Shown here in pieces: positions 18,435 through 27,221 of a stretch of 64,000 bases of DNA. Made by a program: the position numbers and the translations under genes. Every line of letters begins with the position of its first letter. Position 1 is the first letter of the stretch. This DNA is from Variovorax sp037204085. Lineage in GTDB: Bacteria; Pseudomonadota; Gammaproteobacteria; Burkholderiales; Burkholderiaceae_C. Below the pieces are notes generated by a model. That model did not search any database. It was not told where the DNA came from and was given only the letters and a program-made list of their open reading frames with translations. Location: the NCBI RefSeq assembly GCF_037204085.1, contig NZ_JBBCBW010000022.1, forward strand, positions 1 to 64,000, read 5' to 3'.

Positions 18435-19664
18435 GTGCTCAACGGCTTGTGGCTGGGTTTCTTCGGAATGGCGATGCTGGCGGCGCTCGGGCGCTGGCTC
18501 GTGGGCGGCGACCCGGCCGTCTTTGCGGCCATCGTCGAGAGCCTGTTCGCCATGGCGCGGCTCGCGGTCGAGGTGATGGTGCTGCTGTTCGGCACGCTCA
18601 CGCTGTGGCTCGGCTTCTTGCGCATTGCCGAGGCGGCGGGGCTGGTGGGCTGGCTCGCGCGCCTGCTGGGGCCGCTGTTCCGGCGGCTGATGCCGGGCGT
18701 GCCCGCGGGCCATCCGGCGCTGGGGCTCATCACCATGAACTTTGCGGCCAATGCGCTCGGACTGGACAACGCAGCCACGCCCATCGGCCTGAAGGCCATG
18801 CGCGAGCTGCAGCGGCTGAATCCCGACCCGGTCACGGCCACCAACGCGCAGATCCTGTTCCTGGTGCTCAACGCGTCGTCGCTCACACTGCTGCCGGTGA
18901 CCATCTTCATGTACCGCGCGCAGCAGGGCGCGGGCGATCCCACGATGGTGTTCCTGCCCATCTTGCTGGCGACCAGTGCATCGACGCTGGTGGGCCTGCT
19001 CTCGGTAGCCGTGGCGCAGCGCCTGCGGCTGTGGGACCCGGTGGTGCTGGCCTACCTGGTGCCGGGCGCGCTGCTGCTCGGCGGCTTCATGGCGCTGTTG
19101 GGCACCCTGTCGGCGGCGGCCATTTCTTCGCTCTCGTCGCTCATGGGCAACCTTGCGCTGTTCGGCGTGATCATCGTCTTCTTGCTGGCCGGGGCCATCC
19201 GCCGCATCAAGGTCTACGAATGCTTTGTCGAAGGCGCAAAAGAAGGCTTCGACATTGCGAAGAACCTGTTGCCCTACCTGGTCGCAATGCTGTGCGCCGT
19301 GGGCGTGCTGCGCGCCTCGGGCGCACTCGACTTCGTGCTTGGCGGGCTGCGCTGGCTGGTCGACATGGGCGGGTGGGATTCGCGCTTTGTCGACGCCATG
19401 CCCACCGCGCTGGTCAAGCCCTTCTCGGGCAGCGCAGCGCGCGCGATGCTGATCGAAACCATGAAGACACAAGGCGTGGACAGCTTCCCCGCGCTGGTGG
19501 CCGCCACCATCCAGGGCAGCACCGAGACCACCTTCTACGTGTTGGCCGTGTACTTCGGCGCCGTCGGCATCCAGCGGGCGCGCCATGCCGTGGCCTGTGC
19601 GCTTGTGGCCGAGTTGGCGGGCGTGGTGGCGGCCATCGCGGTCTGCTACTGGTTCTTCGGCTGA
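18435..19664 (+). CDS. SpmA-SpmB fusion, nucleoside-recognition (Gate) membrane protein
   Basis: A 409-residue polytopic membrane protein from a GTG at 18435 (GGGAAAG upstream). The N-terminal half matches SpmA (NFAANALGLDNAATPIGLKAM is very characteristic) and the C-terminal half matches SpmB (PFSGSAARAMLIETM and the glycine-rich GSTETTFYVLAVYFG). The two are separate genes in Bacillus, where they affect spore core dehydration; fused forms occur in non-sporulating proteobacteria and their transport substrate is unknown. It is read toward the TetR gene, 41 bases away. Confidence 0.9.
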   Translation: MLNGLWLGFFGMAMLAALGRWLVGGDPAVFAAIVESLFAMARLAVEVMVLLFGTLTLWLGFLRIAEAAGLVGWLARLLGPLFRRLMPGVPAGHPALGLITMNFAANALGLDNAATPIGLKAMRELQRLNPDPVTATNAQILFLVLNASSLTLLPVTIFMYRAQQGAGDPTMVFLPILLATSASTLVGLLSVAVAQRLRLWDPVVLAYLVPGALLLGGFMALLGTLSAAAISSLSSLMGNLALFGVIIVFLLAGAIRRIKVYECFVEGAKEGFDIAKNLLPYLVAMLCAVGVLRASGALDFVLGGLRWLVDMGGWDSRFVDAMPTALVKPFSGSAARAMLIETMKTQGVDSFPALVAATIQGSTETTFYVLAVYFGAVGIQRARHAVACALVAELAGVVAAIAVCYWFFG

Positions 19665-19705
19665 GTCGCATCGCGCGGGTGCCGCCGGTTTAAGCTCAGA
19701 GGCCT

Positions 19706-20413
19706 ATGAAGAAAACCTCCGCCTCAAGGTCGCACGCCGAATCGCCCGCCGGTCCGGCGGCATCCGGCGCCGGTGCGCCGGTAGAGGGCGCAGAGGCCAA
19801 GCGCTCGACCTACCACCACGGCAACCTGCGCGACGCACTGGTGATGCGCGGCATCGAGATCCTCGATGCGCAGGGCCTTGCCGCGCTGAGCCTGCGGCAG
19901 GCGGCGCGCGACGTCGGCGTGTCGCAGACGGCGCCGCTTCACCACTTCGAGGGCAAGTCGGGCTACCTCGCGGCCATTGCCGCGCAGGGTTTTCGCATGA
20001 TGTTCGACCAGCGCATCCGCGCATTGCGCAGCCTGCACGATCCGCGTGAACGGCTGCTCAGCGTGATGCTCGCGCACCTGCAGTTCTCGCTCGAACGGCC
20101 CGCGCTGTTCCAGGTGATGTACGGCCCGGCCATTCCGCAGAAGCTGCAGTTCCCCGACCTGGAACAGGCCGCCACGCGCTCCTACGGCATCCTGGAAACC
20201 TGCGTGGGCGACTACCTGAGCCACCGCAACGTGCCGCTCGCCCGCGTGCGGCCGGCGGCGCTGGCCGCGTGGACCGCCTGCCACGGCCTGGCCACCGTGA
20301 TGGTCGACCGCCAGAACGCCTGGGACATCGTCGGCAAGGACCCGATGAAGATCGGCCACGACGTGTTCTCGATCTTCATTGCGGGGCTGGACTACCAGCC
20401 CGCGGCAGCCTAG
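19706..20413 (+). CDS. TetR/AcrR-family regulator
   Basis: A 235-residue repressor-type protein. The first 33 residues are a low-complexity Ala/Ser/Gly tail; the helix-turn-helix is at about 62-90 (LSLRQAARDVGVSQTAPLHHFEGKSGYL). The C-terminal ligand domain is of the WHG type (WTACHGLATVMVD). It converges on the thiolase gene so tightly that the two stop codons share CTAG (20410-20413). It is a plausible regulator of the minus-strand acyl-CoA operon 20410-26459. Confidence 0.92.
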   Translation: MKKTSASRSHAESPAGPAASGAGAPVEGAEAKRSTYHHGNLRDALVMRGIEILDAQGLAALSLRQAARDVGVSQTAPLHHFEGKSGYLAAIAAQGFRMMFDQRIRALRSLHDPRERLLSVMLAHLQFSLERPALFQVMYGPAIPQKLQFPDLEQAATRSYGILETCVGDYLSHRNVPLARVRPAALAAWTACHGLATVMVDRQNAWDIVGKDPMKIGHDVFSIFIAGLDYQPAAA

Positions 20414-21591
20414 CCCGGGGCCACCTCGAACAGGCCGGCGGCGCCCATGCCGCCCCCGACGCACATCGTCACCACCACGTACTTCACGCCGCGGCGGCGC
20501 CCTTCGTGCAGCGCATGGCCGGCCATGCGGGCGCCCGACATGCCGAAGGGATGCCCGATGGCGATGGCGCCGCCGTTCACGTTCATTCGGTCGATCGGAA
20601 TGCCGAGCCGGTCGGCGCAATGGAGCACCTGCACCGCGAAGGCTTCGTTGAGTTCCCAGAGCCCGATGTCGTCCACGGCAAGGCCCGCCTGCCGCAGCAG
20701 CCTGGGCACGGCAAAGACCGGGCCGATGCCCATTTCGTCGGGTGCGCAGCCGGCCACCGCGAAGCCGCGGAACCAGCCCAGCACTGCAAGCCCGCGCCGC
20801 GCCGCCAGGTCGGCGTCCATCACCACGCAGGCGGCCGCGCCGTCGGACAGCTGGCTGGCGTTGCCCGCGGTTACGGTGCCGTTCGCGAGCACCGGCTTCA
20901 ACCCCGCCAGCGTTGCGGCGCTGGTGCCGGCGCGCGGGCCTTCGTCGCGCGCCAGCGTGGCGGCCTCGTCGCGCGTGGTGCCGTCGCGCTCGTGGCGGCG
21001 CACAGTGGTGTGGATCGGCACGATCTCGGCGTCGAAGCGGCCCGCCGCTTCTGCCTCTGCCTGGCGCTGCTGGCTCAGTGCCGCATACGCGTCCTGCCGC
21101 TCGCGCGAGACGCCGTAGCGCTGCTGCACCACCTCGGCGGTTTCGAGCATCGGCATGTAGACCTGCGGCGCATGCGCGGCCAGCCAGGGCTCCTCGCGCA
21201 TGAACTGGTTGGTGTGCTCGCGCACGCAGCTGACCGATTCGGTGCCGCCGGCCACCGCCACCTGCAGGCTGCCCGCGCGCACCGCCTGCGCGGCAATCGC
21301 GATGCTCTGCAGGCCCGACGAACAGTAGCGGTTGACCGTCATGCCCGGCACGCTTTCGGGCAGGCCGGCGGCAAGGGCCGAGATGCGCCCGACGTTGAAG
21401 CCGTTGGCGCCTTCGGGAAAGGCGCAGCCGAGGATCACGTCTTCCACCTCGTCGGCGGGAACGCCGGCACGCGCCACCGCATGCCGCACCACGTGCGCGC
21501 CGAGCGTGGCGCCATGCGTCAGGTTGAGCGTGCCGCGAAAGGCCTTGCCGATGGGCGTGCGGGCATAGGAAACGATGGCGGCATCACGCAT
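20410..21591 (-). CDS. Acetyl-CoA acyltransferase (thiolase)
   Basis: A 393-residue thiolase that cleaves 3-oxoacyl-CoA to acetyl-CoA and a shortened acyl-CoA, or runs in reverse. The nucleophile is Cys90 in NRYCSSG, and the C-terminal His and Cys are in GGAIAIGHPFG and CVGGGMGAA. The ATG at 21591 gives a normal N-terminus (MRDAAIVSYARTPIG) and overlaps the preceding ligase gene by 8 bases. It is the last gene of the operon, consistent with the final step of a beta-oxidation-like route. Confidence 0.95.
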   Translation of the reverse strand: MRDAAIVSYARTPIGKAFRGTLNLTHGATLGAHVVRHAVARAGVPADEVEDVILGCAFPEGANGFNVGRISALAAGLPESVPGMTVNRYCSSGLQSIAIAAQAVRAGSLQVAVAGGTESVSCVREHTNQFMREEPWLAAHAPQVYMPMLETAEVVQQRYGVSRERQDAYAALSQQRQAEAEAAGRFDAEIVPIHTTVRRHERDGTTRDEAATLARDEGPRAGTSAATLAGLKPVLANGTVTAGNASQLSDGAAACVVMDADLAARRGLAVLGWFRGFAVAGCAPDEMGIGPVFAVPRLLRQAGLAVDDIGLWELNEAFAVQVLHCADRLGIPIDRMNVNGGAIAIGHPFGMSGARMAGHALHEGRRRGVKYVVVTMCVGGGMGAAGLFEVAPG

Positions 21592-24541
21592 GCTGGGGTT
21601 CCGGAAGATCGAAGGGGAGTGCCGAGGGCGCCGCTCGGCTTGTGGCCGAAGCGCCGCGGTGCAGCGCGAAGGCCTGCAATGCCTGCATGGCTTCGGCCTC
21701 GCCGGCAAACACCGCGAAGCCGGCCTGGGCGAAGGCCGCCCGTACATGCGCATGCGGGCTGTAGACCGCCAGCGGCTTGGCCGCGTCATGAACCACGGCC
21801 CGGCATTCGCGCACGAAGCGCGCGAGGTCGTAGCTCGGCCCGCCCACCGCCAGCAAGCCCAGGGCGGCGGCGTCCACGGCCGCGTCCTGCAGCACCACCT
21901 GCATCACCGCGCCGAGCAATGCCGGTTCGGCCAGCAGCATCGCCGTCAGGTCGACCGGATTGCGGTTGAGCGAAAAATTGGGCAGCAGTTCGGCCAGGCG
22001 CTGCTCCGCGTCCGCCGACAGCCGCGCCAGCGGCAGCCCGCGGGCCTGCGCCTCGTCGGCTGCCAGCACGCACGATGCACCGGAGTTGCTGACGACCGCG
22101 AGCCGCGGCAGCCCGCCCGCGCCGCCGGCACCGGGCGCCGGCCCGAGGTACAGCGGCACGGCACCGACCAGTTCGACAAGGCCCCCCACGGTGCGGCAGC
22201 CGTGCGACTCGAACATGGCATCGAGCCCGGCACCGGCCGCACCGGCCGAGCCCGTATGCAGATCGGCCGAACGCCTGCCGTGCGCCGACCGCCCGGAGCG
22301 CACCGCGAGCACCGCCACGCCGCGCTGGCGCGCCGTTTCGAGCGCCGCGGCCATGCGCACCGGGTCGGGCACGTGCTCGACATAGAGCAGCACCAGCCGC
22401 ACGCCGGGCTGACGCGCCAGTGCATCGACCAGGTCGGCCGTGTCCACATCGGCCTCGTTGCCGGTGGCGGCCACGCAGCGCACGCCCCAGCCCGCTTCGC
22501 GCAGCAGCGCATAGGCGGAGACCCCGAAGGCGCCGCTTTGCGAGACGATGGCCACCGGCCCGTCGAGCGGCGCATGGTCGCTGTAGATCGATGCGAAGGA
22601 GAGCACCGCACCGCTGTCGAAGCTGGCGACACCGATGCTGTTGGGCCCCACCAGGCGCACACCGCCGGCCCGGGCGATGCCGGCCAGGGCTTCCTGCCGG
22701 GCGCGGCCCTCGGCGCCGACCTCCGCATAGCCGGAGGCAAACAGCAGCGCATTCCCCACGCCCAGCCGCGCGCATTCGGCAAGCTGCTGCTCCGCCTGAT
22801 CGGCACCGATGCACAGCACCACCGCATCGGGCACCTCGGGCAACTGGTCGAGCGCCGCATAGGCCTGCAGGCCCTGCACCTCGCCGGCGCGCGGATGAAC
22901 CGGATAGATGCGGCCGCCGAAACCTTGCTCCAGCAGGTAGCGGATCGGCCGGCCGCCGACCTTGTGCGGGTTGTCGGACGCGCCGACCACCGCCACCGAG
23001 CGCGGCGCGAGCAGCCGCTCGAGCGAGGGCCGCACCCGCGCCGGCACGGCTTGTGCCAGCGCCTTCAGCTGCGCCTTGAGCAGCTTGCCGGTGGGGCTGG
23101 CAGGCAGTTGCGCCATGACATGCACTTCGGCCGGCACCTTGTACGGCGCCAGGCGTTCGCGCAGAAACGCGCAGAGCCGCGCGGTGTCGATGCTACGGCC
23201 CTGCAGCGGCTCGACGAAGGCGACGATCTCCTCGTCGCCCGCCACGCTGCGCCCGACCACCGCGCACTGCGCCACTTCCGCAAAGGCGGCAATCGCCTTC
23301 TCGACCTCGGCCGGGTACACGTTGAAGCCGCCGCGGATGATCATCTCCTTGCTGCGGCCCACGATGGAAAGATCGCCGGCCGGCCCGAAGACGCCTATGT
23401 CGCCGGTGTGCAGCCAGCCCTCGGCATCGACCGCCGTGCGCGTTTGCGCCGGATCGCGAAAGTAGCCCTTCATCACGTTGGGCCCGCGGATCAGGACTTC
23501 GCCGCGTTCGCCGCGCGCAACCGGCCGTCCGTCTGCGTCTGCGAGCACCACCTCCACGCCCGGAATCGGCCAGCCGGCGGTCACGTCCGCGGGCGGCGGA
23601 TGGCCGAAGGTGCGGGTTGCCGCGGGTGCCGACTCGGTCAGGCCGTAGCCGTGGTGCAGCGGCAGGCCGAGCAGCGCCTCGGTCTGCGCCTTGCGCGTGG
23701 CGTCGACCAGCGAACCGCCGATGTAGGCCATGCGCAACCGGTTGGGGGCAAGCGGGCGGCCCTGCTGCTGCGACCATTCGTGCAGCCGCGCGTACATCGC
23801 AGGCACGCCCTGGAACACCGTCACCTGTCCACTGGTGATCGCCTCGGCCAGCAGCCCGGCCGAGAAGCGGCCCACCAGGCGCAGCGTGGCGCCCGCGCGC
23901 AGCCCGCACAGCAGCGCGGAAATCAGCCCGAACGAATGCGAGATCGGCAGCGCGTGGAAGATCACGTCGTCCGGCAGCAGCACCTGCTGCACCATCGAGG
24001 CACGGGTGACGAAATCGAGGTTGGCGTGGGTCAGCATCACGCCCTTGGGCAGGCCGGTGCTGCCCGAGGTGTAGATCATCAGGGCGACATCGTCGGCCGC
24101 CTCTTCCGGCCCCGTGCCCGGGCCTTCGCAGCGCTGCAGGCGCCCGCCCGGCGCGCAGGCGAGCACGCCGGCGGCGCCACGGCGTTCGGCGTGGGCCAGC
24201 GCCTCGCCCGATGCGCCCGCCGCGAAGTACACGAGCCGGGGTTCGCAGTGCGCGCAGATCGCATCGATCTCGCCGCCCGACATGCGGGCATTGAGCGGCA
24301 CTGCCCAGCCGCCAGCGCGGATGGCGCCGAGCAGCAACACCACCATGTCCTCGCTGTTCTCGCCCACCAGCACCATGCGCTGGCCCGGCGCGAGGCCGGC
24401 CTCCACAAGCGCAGCCGCCGCTTCCTCGATGCGCGCGGCCAATTGCCCGTACGACAGCGCGCTCCCGTCCTCCAGCACCAGCGCGGGGTGGCCACCGCGG
24501 CCTGCCGCGGCCACTTCGTCGACGATCCGGTCGATCCTCAT
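21584..24541 (-). CDS. Fused AMP-forming acyl-CoA ligase and NDP-forming acyl-CoA synthetase alpha-like protein
   Basis: A 985-residue protein with two unrelated acyl-CoA-forming modules. Residues 1-495 are a full AMP-binding ligase: P-loop YTSGSTGLPKG (157-167), GYGLTES (298-304), GWLHTGD (375-381), catalytic Lys486 in PTGKLLK. Residues about 506-960 resemble the alpha part of NDP-forming acetyl-CoA synthetase: CoA-binding Rossmann (SVAVVGASDNPHK), flavodoxin-like ligase domains (VSQSGAFG), and a possible phospho-His, His762 in LHTGSAG. No ATP-grasp domain is present here or nearby. The ATG overlaps the SDR stop (ATGA), and the 3' end overlaps the thiolase. The N-terminal half alone should activate a carboxylic acid; the role of the second half is unknown. 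Confidence 0.9.
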   Translation of the reverse strand: MRIDRIVDEVAAAGRGGHPALVLEDGSALSYGQLAARIEEAAAALVEAGLAPGQRMVLVGENSEDMVVLLLGAIRAGGWAVPLNARMSGGEIDAICAHCEPRLVYFAAGASGEALAHAERRGAAGVLACAPGGRLQRCEGPGTGPEEAADDVALMIYTSGSTGLPKGVMLTHANLDFVTRASMVQQVLLPDDVIFHALPISHSFGLISALLCGLRAGATLRLVGRFSAGLLAEAITSGQVTVFQGVPAMYARLHEWSQQQGRPLAPNRLRMAYIGGSLVDATRKAQTEALLGLPLHHGYGLTESAPAATRTFGHPPPADVTAGWPIPGVEVVLADADGRPVARGERGEVLIRGPNVMKGYFRDPAQTRTAVDAEGWLHTGDIGVFGPAGDLSIVGRSKEMIIRGGFNVYPAEVEKAIAAFAEVAQCAVVGRSVAGDEEIVAFVEPLQGRSIDTARLCAFLRERLAPYKVPAEVHVMAQLPASPTGKLLKAQLKALAQAVPARVRPSLERLLAPRSVAVVGASDNPHKVGGRPIRYLLEQGFGGRIYPVHPRAGEVQGLQAYAALDQLPEVPDAVVLCIGADQAEQQLAECARLGVGNALLFASGYAEVGAEGRARQEALAGIARAGGVRLVGPNSIGVASFDSGAVLSFASIYSDHAPLDGPVAIVSQSGAFGVSAYALLREAGWGVRCVAATGNEADVDTADLVDALARQPGVRLVLLYVEHVPDPVRMAAALETARQRGVAVLAVRSGRSAHGRRSADLHTGSAGAAGAGLDAMFESHGCRTVGGLVELVGAVPLYLGPAPGAGGAGGLPRLAVVSNSGASCVLAADEAQARGLPLARLSADAEQRLAELLPNFSLNRNPVDLTAMLLAEPALLGAVMQVVLQDAAVDAAALGLLAVGGPSYDLARFVRECRAVVHDAAKPLAVYSPHAHVRAAFAQAGFAVFAGEAEAMQALQAFALHRGASATSRAAPSALPFDLPEPQHA

Positions 24542-25446
24542 GAATCGCCCCGGGGCGCGGCATCCGGCCCAGCCGCTTCGCGCAGTGCCCGGTCGCGTGC
24601 GTCCTGCCCCCGTATCGCCTCGCGCATGCCGCGCCAGGCCTCGTCGTCCAGGTCGGCCAGTTCGGTGAAGGAGGCGCCGTTCTGCCGATGCCCTGCGCCG
24701 TCGATGGCGATGGTTTCGCCGGTGATCCACTCGACGCCGTCGGCCATCAGGAACACCGCCAGGTTCTGCAGCTCGGGCATGCGGCCCAGCCGGTTCATCG
24801 GGTTGCGCACCGCGCCGTCTTCCCAGGCCGCCTTGGGACTGAGCCGGCTGTTCGCGCCTTCGGTCGGAAAGATGCCCGGCGCGATGGCGTTCAGCCGGAT
24901 GCCGTAGCGGCCCCACTCGATGGCGAGCGACTTGGTCATCACGTCCACGCCGGCCTTGCTCATGGCCGAGGGCACCACGAAAGGCGCGCCGGTGCGCACC
25001 CAGGTCACGACGATGGAAATCACCGAGCCCTTGTGGCCGGTGGCGATCCAGCGCCGCCCGACGTGGTGGGTGACGTAGTAGGTGCCGTGCAGCACGATGT
25101 TGGCGACCGCATCGAAGCCGCGCGGCGACACGTCCTGCGTGCGGCTGACGAAGTTGCCGGCCGCGTTGTTGACCAGCCCGTCGAGCGGGCCGTGCTCGGC
25201 CCAGATGCGTTCGACCATGGCATCGACGGCATCGGCATGGCGGATGTCCACCGCATGCGCGCGCACCACGCCGCCGTGGCGCTCGGTGAGCTCGGCGGCG
25301 GTGGCGTCGAGCATCGGCTGGCGGCGGCCGCAGATGTGGACCTCGGCGCCCAGTTGCAGGTAGCGCTCGGCGATCTCGCGGCCGAGGCCCGAGCCACCGC
25401 CGGTCACGAGGATGCGCTTGCCGCGCAAAAGATTGGCTTCGAACAT
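24538..25446 (-). CDS. SDR oxidoreductase, 2,4-dienoyl-CoA reductase-like
   Basis: A 302-residue NAD(P)(H)-dependent short-chain dehydrogenase. The cofactor motif TGGGSGLG is at 15-22 and NNAAG at 93-97. The usual catalytic Tyr-x3-Lys is Ser160-x3-Lys164; loss of that Tyr and the later NAIAPGIFPTEGA stretch match peroxisomal and bacterial 2,4-dienoyl-CoA reductases, which use a different arrangement. The last 45 residues are a charged tail beyond the SDR fold. It ends with ATGA overlap into the fused ligase and starts 20 bases after the Bug receptor stop. It probably reduces an unsaturated CoA ester in the same pathway. Confidence 0.88.
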   Translation of the reverse strand: MFEANLLRGKRILVTGGGSGLGREIAERYLQLGAEVHICGRRQPMLDATAAELTERHGGVVRAHAVDIRHADAVDAMVERIWAEHGPLDGLVNNAAGNFVSRTQDVSPRGFDAVANIVLHGTYYVTHHVGRRWIATGHKGSVISIVVTWVRTGAPFVVPSAMSKAGVDVMTKSLAIEWGRYGIRLNAIAPGIFPTEGANSRLSPKAAWEDGAVRNPMNRLGRMPELQNLAVFLMADGVEWITGETIAIDGAGHRQNGASFTELADLDDEAWRGMREAIRGQDARDRALREAAGPDAAPRGDS

Positions 25447-25466
25447 GCAATGACTTTCAGTGAGAC

Positions 25467-26459
25467 TTACTCGAGGACGATCTGCTTGGCGCGGATCAGC
25501 GGCGCCCAGCGCTCGCGCTCGCGGCCGATGTAGGTGTTGAACTCGGCGGCCGTCAGCGCCGGCGGCACCACCAGGCCGAGTGCCTCGAACTGGTCGCGGA
25601 AACTGCGGTCGGCCACCGCCTGCGCCACGGAGGCGTTCAGCCGGTTCACCACATCGGGCGGCGCGTTGCGGGGCAGCATGAGGCCGAACCAGGTGGTGAC
25701 CTCGTAGTCGGGGTAGCCGCTCTCGGCGACCGTCGGCACATCGGGCAGGGCCGGCAGCCGCTCGCGGGTGGTCACCGCGAGCGGGCGCAGCTTGCCGCCG
25801 CGCACCAGGCCCATGGCACTGCCCGTGGAGTCTGCAAAGAACTGGATGTCGCCAGCCATCAATGCGGCCTGGGCCGGGGCGCTGCCGTTGTAGGGCACAT
25901 GCATCAGCGAGACACCGGTGGCGCTTTGCAGCAGTTCGACGGCCAGGTGCAACGAACTGCCGGTGCCCGTGGATGCGTAGTTGAGCTTGCCGGGGTTCGC
26001 CTTGGCTTCAGCGATCAAGTCGCGCAGCGTGCGGTGCGGCGAGCTGTTGCCGACCAGCATCACGATCGGAGTGACCGCAATGCGGGCCACGGGCTGCAGC
26101 TCCTTCTCGGGGTTGTAGGACAGCTTGGGATAAAGCAGCGGATTCAGCACCGCCGTGGCGCCGGTGGCAAACAGCACCGTGTAGCCGTCGGGCTCGGCGG
26201 AGGCTACCAGGCGCGCACCCAGTGCCGTGTTGGCGCCGGGCTTGTTGTCCACGATGACCGGCTGGCCCAGGTCCTTGCGCATGCGTTCGGCCAGCGTTCG
26301 CGCCAGCACGTCGCTGATGCCCCCCGCCGTGTAGGGCACAACCAGCCGGATCGGCCGGTCGGGGTACGCGCCGGCGGCCGAAGCCGCGGCGCCAAAGAGC
26401 GCGAGCAAGGCGAGCGGCACCCACTGCCGCAGGCGCCGAGAGAGTTGTCGTCCGAGCAT
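25467..26459 (-). CDS. Bug-family (TctC-like) periplasmic solute receptor
   Basis: A 330-residue binding protein with an N-terminal signal peptide (about 30 residues, cleaved near ASAAGAYP). YPDRPIRLVVPYTAGGISDVLAR and the later PGKLNYASTGTGSS are diagnostic Bug stretches. These receptors bind carboxylates and other small acids, with or without a TctAB transporter; no TctA or TctB gene is nearby. It has AAGGAGA six bases before its ATG and is the first gene of the operon, so it may deliver or sense the acid that the ligase activates. Its family is greatly expanded in Comamonadaceae and Bordetella. Confidence 0.93.
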   Translation of the reverse strand: MLGRQLSRRLRQWVPLALLALFGAAASAAGAYPDRPIRLVVPYTAGGISDVLARTLAERMRKDLGQPVIVDNKPGANTALGARLVASAEPDGYTVLFATGATAVLNPLLYPKLSYNPEKELQPVARIAVTPIVMLVGNSSPHRTLRDLIAEAKANPGKLNYASTGTGSSLHLAVELLQSATGVSLMHVPYNGSAPAQAALMAGDIQFFADSTGSAMGLVRGGKLRPLAVTTRERLPALPDVPTVAESGYPDYEVTTWFGLMLPRNAPPDVVNRLNASVAQAVADRSFRDQFEALGLVVPPALTAAEFNTYIGRERERWAPLIRAKQIVLE

Positions 26460-26534
26460 GTCGTCTCCTTTTTATGGCTCGCCCCCGGGCAGTGGCAGGG
26501 CGCGATTTAATCTTATCAGTGTTAAGTTAATAAG

Positions 26535-26561
26535 AACACATAAGAGATTTCCCTATGTGTT
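26535..26561. promoter_or_regulatory. 8-base dyad upstream of the Bug receptor operon
   Basis: AACACATA (26535-26542) and TATGTGTT (26554-26561) form a perfect inverted repeat with 11 bases between arms. Nearby, the minus strand holds an AT-rich block with TTAACTTAACACTGATAAG (26512-26530). The dyad lies 76-102 bases upstream of the receptor start and about 143 bases upstream of the divergent flavin reductase. It is a candidate operator for the TetR protein at 19706-20413 or another regulator. Confidence 0.45.
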
Positions 26562-26703
26562 TTCGTACATGTGGGGCCTGGCTCACAGCGACTTCATCTG
26601 ATCATCAGAAAGATTGCAGGCACCGCGGAGGCACCGGCCGGCGGCCCGCCCGGCCTTCGGCCAGAATAGAGCGGCGTCATCCTGCGCACTCTCTGGCTTT
26701 TCC

Positions 26704-27213
26704 GTGAACGCTCCCGCCCAGGCGCAACCGCCTTCCTTCTCGACCGAAGAATTCCGCAGCGCGCTCGGCATGTTTGCCACGGGCGTGACCATCGTCACCG
26801 CGCGTTCGGCCGACGGCGTGCTGGTCGGCCTCACGGCGAATTCGTTCAACTCCGTGTCGCTTGCGCCGCCGCTGGTGCTGTGGAGCCTGGCGCGCGCCGC
26901 GGGCTCGATGCCGGCGCTCAGCACCGGCTCGCACTACGCCATCAACATCCTTTCGGCCAACCAGAAGGAATTGGCCGAACGCTTCGCCACCAAGAACATC
27001 GACCGCTGGGCGGACGTGGCCTTTACCGAAGGGCTTGGCGGTGCGCCGGTGCTGGCGGGTGCGGCGGCAAGCTTCGAATGCTTCAACCGCAGCCGCTACG
27101 ACGAAGGCGACCACGTGATCTTCGTGGGCGAGGTGGAGCGCTGCACGCACAACGCGGGCGCCTCTCCGCTGCTGTTCCATGGCGGGCGCTTCTACACCGA
27201 GCATCCGCTCTGA
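26704..27213 (+). CDS. Flavin reductase-domain protein (FMN-binding)
   Basis: A 169-residue protein from a GTG at 26704; the frame is open to a TTG at 26614 but the extra residues are low-complexity. The core has FRSALGMFATGVTIVTA and GLTANSFNSVSL, typical of the short-chain flavin reductases that supply reduced FMN or FAD to two-component monooxygenases. SRYDEGDHVIFVGEVE is also a family stretch. No partner oxygenase is adjacent; an EamA exporter gene follows 8 bases later. It may serve a distant oxygenase or act as a free-standing reductase. Confidence 0.9.
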   Translation: MNAPAQAQPPSFSTEEFRSALGMFATGVTIVTARSADGVLVGLTANSFNSVSLAPPLVLWSLARAAGSMPALSTGSHYAINILSANQKELAERFATKNIDRWADVAFTEGLGGAPVLAGAAASFECFNRSRYDEGDHVIFVGEVERCTHNAGASPLLFHGGRFYTEHPL

Positions 27214-27221
27214 CCCGACGA

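Noticed and set aside
21575..24907. A 1110-codon plus-strand frame opposite the fused ligase
   Set aside because: Arg/His/Ala-rich translation with no recognisable domain; a mirror of the ligase reading frame.
26597..26609. TCTGA-tca-TCAGA dyad upstream of the flavin reductase gene
   Set aside because: Arms of five bases with a three-base spacer are too short to separate from chance.
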